The translations under genes and the position numbers were made by a program. The notes under the pieces were generated by a model. It saw nothing but the letters and a program-made list of their open reading frames with translations. It was not told the DNA's origin and ran no database searches. A DNA stretch of 7,061 bases from contig JAJAZO010000246.1 of NCBI GenBank assembly GCA_026785745.1, positions 1 through 7,061 of the forward strand, written 5' to 3'. Source of the stretch: Chitinophagaceae bacterium (lineage in GTDB: Bacteria; Bacteroidota; Bacteroidia; Chitinophagales; Chitinophagaceae). Shown piece by piece: positions 5,177 through 7,061 of the stretch. Each line of letters opens with the position of its first letter. Position 1 is the stretch's first letter.

Positions 5177-5395
5177 ATGTCGAAACAACCCCTTATTAAA
5201 CAAGATGGAGTAATCTTAGAAGCCTTATCCAATGCCATGTTCAGAGTAAAACTTGAAAACGGGCATCAAATACTGGCTACCATCTCGGGGAAAATGAGAA
5301 TGCACTATATCCGCATTCTGCCGGGAGATAAAGTGGGAGTGGAGCTGTCGCCATATGATTTGACAAGGGGAAGAATAAATTTCAGGTATAAGTAA
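5177..5395 (+). CDS. infA: Translation initiation factor IF-1
   Basis: The product has 72 residues, the full family length. It is an OB-fold S1-type protein: EGVIL-type start ([20 protein letters not shown]), the [20 protein letters not shown] core, and the [18 protein letters not shown] end, all diagnostic of IF-1. It occupies the ribosomal A site on the 30S subunit during initiation together with IF-2 and IF-3. ATG 5177 gives the canonical MSKQ start. In most Bacteroidota infA follows secY and map; here a lone accessory gene, a terminator and a private promoter precede it. A 51-nt gap with a hairpin leads to rpmJ. Confidence 0.98.
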   Translation: MSKQPLIKQDGVILEALSNAMFRVKLENGHQILATISGKMRMHYIRILPGDKVGVELSPYDLTRGRINFRYK

Positions 5396-5425
5396 CCCTT
5401 CTCCCGGATGAGGCGGGATCAGGGT
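5395..5425 (+). repeat. Hairpin in infA-rpmJ spacer
   Basis: Outer stem ACCCT/AGGGT (5395-5399 with 5421-5425), 2x2 interior loop, inner stem TCCCG/CGGGA (5402-5406 with 5414-5418) and a 7-nt loop. It starts on the last base of the infA stop. No T-run follows, so it is not an intrinsic terminator. It could be an mRNA-processing or attenuation structure, or a small dispersed repeat. Confidence 0.55.
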
Positions 5426-5446
5426 GACAAAAGAAAAACAAAGTAT

Positions 5447-5563
5447 ATGAAAGTAAGAGCATCAATTAAAAAACGCAGTGTTGATTGCAAGATTGTTCGC
5501 CGCAAAGGCATACTTTATGTAATCAATAAAAAGAATCCCCGGTTTAAGCAGCGTCAGGGATAA
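5447..5563 (+). CDS. rpmJ: 50S ribosomal protein L36 (zinc-ligand-poor form)
   Basis: This 38-residue gene starts at ATG 5447 and ends at TAA 5561-5563: [30 protein letters not shown]. Length and sequence match L36 throughout. The zinc-binding form has C-x2-C-x12-C-x4-H. Here only the second Cys (residue 14) remains; the other positions are Ser, Asn and Phe. This is the 'C-minus' type, which as I recall is usual in Bacteroidota and independent of zinc. It binds 23S rRNA in the large subunit. It lies between infA and rpsM as expected. Confidence 0.95.
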   Translation: MKVRASIKKRSVDCKIVRRKGILYVINKKNPRFKQRQG

Positions 5564-5573
5564 GAAAGCCATT

Positions 5574-5632
5574 AGCTGATAGCTGCGAGCCACGAATTAA
5601 AGTCTCGCAACTAGTAACTCATAACTCGAAGC
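5574..5632. repeat. Period-7 inverted array, copy 1 (rpmJ-rpsM spacer)
   Basis: Left arm heptamers are GCTGATA, GCTGCGA, GCCACGA, ATTAAAG (from 5575). After a single T come the right arm heptamers CTCGCAA, CTAGTAA, CTCATAA, CTCGAAG (from 5604), with a final C. The arms pair in part: TGCGAG with CTCGCA, extended by AG/CT. The same plan recurs at 6054-6112, with identical TTAAAGTCTCG centre and CTCGAAGC end. No protein is encoded. Confidence 0.75.
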
Positions 5633-5667
5633 AAAAACAAAAGAATTAATATTAAATAAACAGAAAT

Positions 5668-6048
5668 ATGGATCGTATTGCCGGTGTTGACTTACCAAAA
5701 AACAAAAGAGGCGAAATAGGTCTTACCTATATTTATGGTATTGGCCTCTCTACTGCTCAGTACATTCTTGACAAACATAATATTGACAGGAGTAAAAAAG
5801 TACATGAGTGGAATGATGAAGAACTGACTATTATCCGTAATACGATTACGGAAGAATTGAAAGTGGAAGGTCAGCTTCGTTCTGAAGTACAGATGAGTAT
5901 TAAGCGTTTGCTTGATATTGCCTGTTACCGTGGCCTTCGCCATCGTAAAGGGTTGCCTGTTCGTGGCCAACGTACTAAAACCAACAGCCGTACAAGAAAA
6001 GGTAAGAGAAAGACGGTGGCTGGTAAGAAGAAAGCAGCTAAGAAGTAA
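5668..6048 (+). CDS. rpsM: 30S ribosomal protein S13
   Basis: The product has 126 residues, the normal length. The start [26 protein letters not shown] is family-typical, with [42 protein letters not shown] containing the conserved core. The basic tail ([15 protein letters not shown]) reaches towards P-site tRNA. It sits in the head of the small subunit and contacts L5 and S19. Residue 2 is Asp where most families have Ala. It is flanked on both sides by copies of the period-7 inverted array. Confidence 0.98.
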   Translation: MDRIAGVDLPKNKRGEIGLTYIYGIGLSTAQYILDKHNIDRSKKVHEWNDEELTIIRNTITEELKVEGQLRSEVQMSIKRLLDIACYRGLRHRKGLPVRGQRTKTNSRTRKGKRKTVAGKKKAAKK

Positions 6049-6053
6049 GAAAT

Positions 6054-6112
6054 AGCTGCGAGTCATGAGCAGCGAGTTACGAGTTAAAGTCTCGAAACTC
6101 ACAACTCGAAGC
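6054..6112. repeat. Period-7 inverted array, copy 2 (rpsM-rpsK spacer)
   Basis: Left heptamers from 6055: GCTGCGA, GTCATGA, GCAGCGA, GTTACGA, GTTAAAG. After one T come the right heptamers from 6091: CTCGAAA, CTCACAA, CTCGAAG, with a final C. CGAGTT on the left pairs with AACTCG on the right. It is a homologue of the element at 5574-5632: same phase, same centre, same right end. It starts 6 nt behind the rpsM stop. Confidence 0.75.
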
Positions 6113-6139
6113 TTCTTAAATATGCACTAGAAAATAATT

Positions 6140-6181
6140 GAACTAATCACGGATACCCCGGTGCAGGAGGAGGGTTAGTTC
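6140..6181 (+). repeat. Hairpin GAACTAA/TTAGTTC upstream of rpsK
   Basis: A perfect 7-bp stem (6140-6146 with 6175-6181) encloses a 28-nt GC-rich loop that contains ACCCCGGTGCAGGAGGAGGG and may fold further. It is followed after 5 nt by a second, tighter hairpin. It could be an mRNA leader structure or a small dispersed repeat; the sequence alone does not decide. Confidence 0.5.
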
Positions 6182-6186
6182 AGATT

Positions 6187-6204
6187 CTCCGCCAGTTGGC
6201 GGAG
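6187..6204 (+). repeat. CTCCGCC-AGTT-GGCGGAG hairpin before rpsK
   Basis: This is a perfect 7-bp GC-rich stem with a tetraloop, followed by GATGATTTTT. The short T-run is 6 nt away, so termination would be poor. The TCCGCC/GGCGGA palindrome is the kind often seen as a dispersed intergenic element in Bacteroidota (from memory). It lies 46 nt before the rpsK start. Confidence 0.6.
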
Positions 6205-6250
6205 GATGATTTTTAAAAACAACGTAAAAGAATACCTCGGTACAAAAATT

Positions 6251-6664
6251 ATGGCAAAAGCACAAGCACAGCAGGCTGTCAGCGCAAAACAAGCCGCTAA
6301 GAAAAGAGTAGTAAAAGTAGACGCTTACGGCGATGCTCACATTTCTGCTACATTCAACAACATTATCATCAGCCTTACCAACAAAACAGGACAGACGATT
6401 GCCTGGAGCAGTGCCGGTAAAATGGGTTTTAAAGGTTCTAAGAAGAACACCCCTTATGCTGCACAGATGGCTGCCGCAGATGCTGCTAAAACAGCGTTTG
6501 ATGCTGGTTTGAAAAGAGTGGATGTGTATGTAAAAGGCCCTGGTGCCGGTCGTGAAAGTTCAATCCGTTCTTTATCACAATCAGGGATTGAGATTGTAAT
6601 GATTAAAGACGTGACGCCAATGCCACACAACGGTTGCCGTCCGCGGAAGAAAAGAAGAGTTTAA
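6251..6664 (+). CDS. rpsK: 30S ribosomal protein S11
   Basis: The product has 137 residues from ATG 6251 ([10 protein letters not shown]). An in-frame ATG at 6206 adds 15 residues with no family likeness ([15 protein letters not shown]) and reads out of a hairpin, so it is rejected. After an Ala/Lys-rich N-terminus the family core begins: [60 protein letters not shown], and the end [19 protein letters not shown]11 lies in the platform of the 30S subunit next to S7 and S18 and helps select mRNA in the E/P region. Confidence 0.98.
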   Translation: MAKAQAQQAVSAKQAAKKRVVKVDAYGDAHISATFNNIIISLTNKTGQTIAWSSAGKMGFKGSKKNTPYAAQMAAADAAKTAFDAGLKRVDVYVKGPGAGRESSIRSLSQSGIEIVMIKDVTPMPHNGCRPRKKRRV

Positions 6665-6667
6665 TAT

Positions 6668-6700
6668 CTTAATACTAAGTACTGAGTACTTAGTATTAAG
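6668..6700. repeat. Perfect 15-bp palindrome built of TACTnAG heptamers
   Basis: Arms 6668-6682 and 6686-6700 are exact reverse complements with a 3-nt loop (TGA). The sequence is also periodic: TACTAAG, TACTGAG, TACTTAG, TATTAAG follow each other from 6673 in steps of seven. No T-run follows, so it is not a standard terminator. It starts 3 nt after the rpsK stop. Confidence 0.85.
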
Positions 6701-6738
6701 ACAGACATATTGGAGCCAAGAGCTTTCATTTAACAAAG

Positions 6739-6782
6739 GGTGCCCGATTTATTTTTTACGATTTTTTACCGATCGTAGCACC
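6739..6782 (+). promoter_or_regulatory. Structured leader before rpsD
   Basis: The stem GGTGC/GCACC (6739-6743 with 6778-6782) encloses TACGAT/ATCGTA (6757-6762 with 6772-6777). The 3' strand is continuous over 11 bases and the 5' strand carries a 13-nt T-rich bulge. It ends 31 nt before the rpsD ATG. As S4 is a known autoregulator of its own mRNA in other phyla, a translational operator is conceivable but not shown. Confidence 0.4.
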
Positions 6783-6813
6783 GTTACAAAAAAAATCGAA
6801 ATGAATAAAAACT

Positions 6814-7061
6814 ATGGCAAGGTACACTGGTCCAAAGACCAAGATTTCCCGTCGTTTCGGTGAGCCTATATTAGGTAATGGCAAATGGCTGGATAAAAAC
6901 AGCAATCCTCCGGGTATGCATGGTGATAAGAAAAAGCGTAAAACTTTAGGTGAATACGCTTTGCAACTTCGTGAAAAACAAAAAGCGAAGTACACTTATG
7001 GTATCCTGGAAAAACAATTCCGCAAAACATTTGAAGAAGCAGCCCGTCGCAGGGGTGTAAC
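6814..7061 (+). CDS. rpsD: 30S ribosomal protein S4 (5' part)
   Basis: 82 codons are visible and the gene runs off the window. [21 protein letters not shown] is the typical S4 start, followed by [18 protein letters not shown] and [25 protein letters not shown], all strongly conserved. An ATG at 6801 is out of frame. S4 binds 16S rRNA early in 30S assembly; in well-studied bacteria it represses its own operon or mRNA. rpoA and rplQ are expected next in this order. Confidence 0.97.
   Translation, partial: MARYTGPKTKISRRFGEPILGNGKWLDKNSNPPGMHGDKKKRKTLGEYALQLREKQKAKYTYGILEKQFRKTFEEAARRRGV

Noticed and set aside
5692..6102. Minus-strand ORF of 136 aa across rpsM
   Set aside because: Antisense shadow of a highly conserved ribosomal gene.
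5574..6112. CRISPR or tRNA-like reading of the heptamer arrays
   Set aside because: Units are 7 bases with no spacers, and no cloverleaf or tRNA consensus boxes are present.
6206..6250. Upstream start of rpsK at 6206
   Set aside because: The extra 15 residues have no S11 likeness and begin inside a hairpin flank.

Overview
This window looks like a chromosomal segment of a Bacteroidota bacterium, probably of the Chitinophagia (inference). The evidence is the infA-rpmJ-rpsM-rpsK-rpsD gene order, r-protein sequences of Bacteroidota character (including an L36 without most zinc ligands), a good TAnnTTTG -7 promoter box before infA, few Shine-Dalgarno sites, and several lipoproteins.

Left part (1-1238), + strand: the 3' end of a type I restriction-modification specificity (TRD) region, possibly an HsdM-HsdS fusion. 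A small GIY-YIG nuclease-like gene and a gene of unknown function follow, closely spaced as one operon. At 1239-1424 lies a short gap with a possible 49-codon relic ORF, an inverted repeat and a weak promoter.

Middle-left (1425-2815), + strand: a three-gene module of toxin-like gene, XRE/HTH antitoxin and SecB-like chaperone. This is the order of toxin-antitoxin-chaperone (TAC) modules. The toxin gene appears to carry two separate 1-base deletions. The open frame at 1425-1790 is therefore only the first two thirds of a gene whose family-like C-terminus continues in two other frames to 1923. Antitoxin and chaperone are intact.

Middle (3053-4537), - strand: four small lipoprotein genes forming a tandem duplication of a two-gene cassette (B1-A1-B2-A2 in transcription order). 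A1 (3837-4128) has an 11-A run directly after its ATG that puts it out of frame, so it shows no normal ORF. Hairpins at 2954-2976 and 3001-3042 close this convergent region.

Right part (4660-7061), + strand: a small Bacteroidota family protein, an intrinsic terminator, and then a promoter and the ribosomal operon infA-rpmJ-rpsM-rpsK-rpsD (rpsD is cut by the window edge). Every spacer in this operon carries a palindromic element. Two spacers hold copies of the same period-7 inverted array (cores CTCGnAA / GnnnCGA), and a third holds a perfect 15-bp palindrome made of TACTnAG heptamers. These heptamer elements and the broken TAC module are the most interesting parts of the window.
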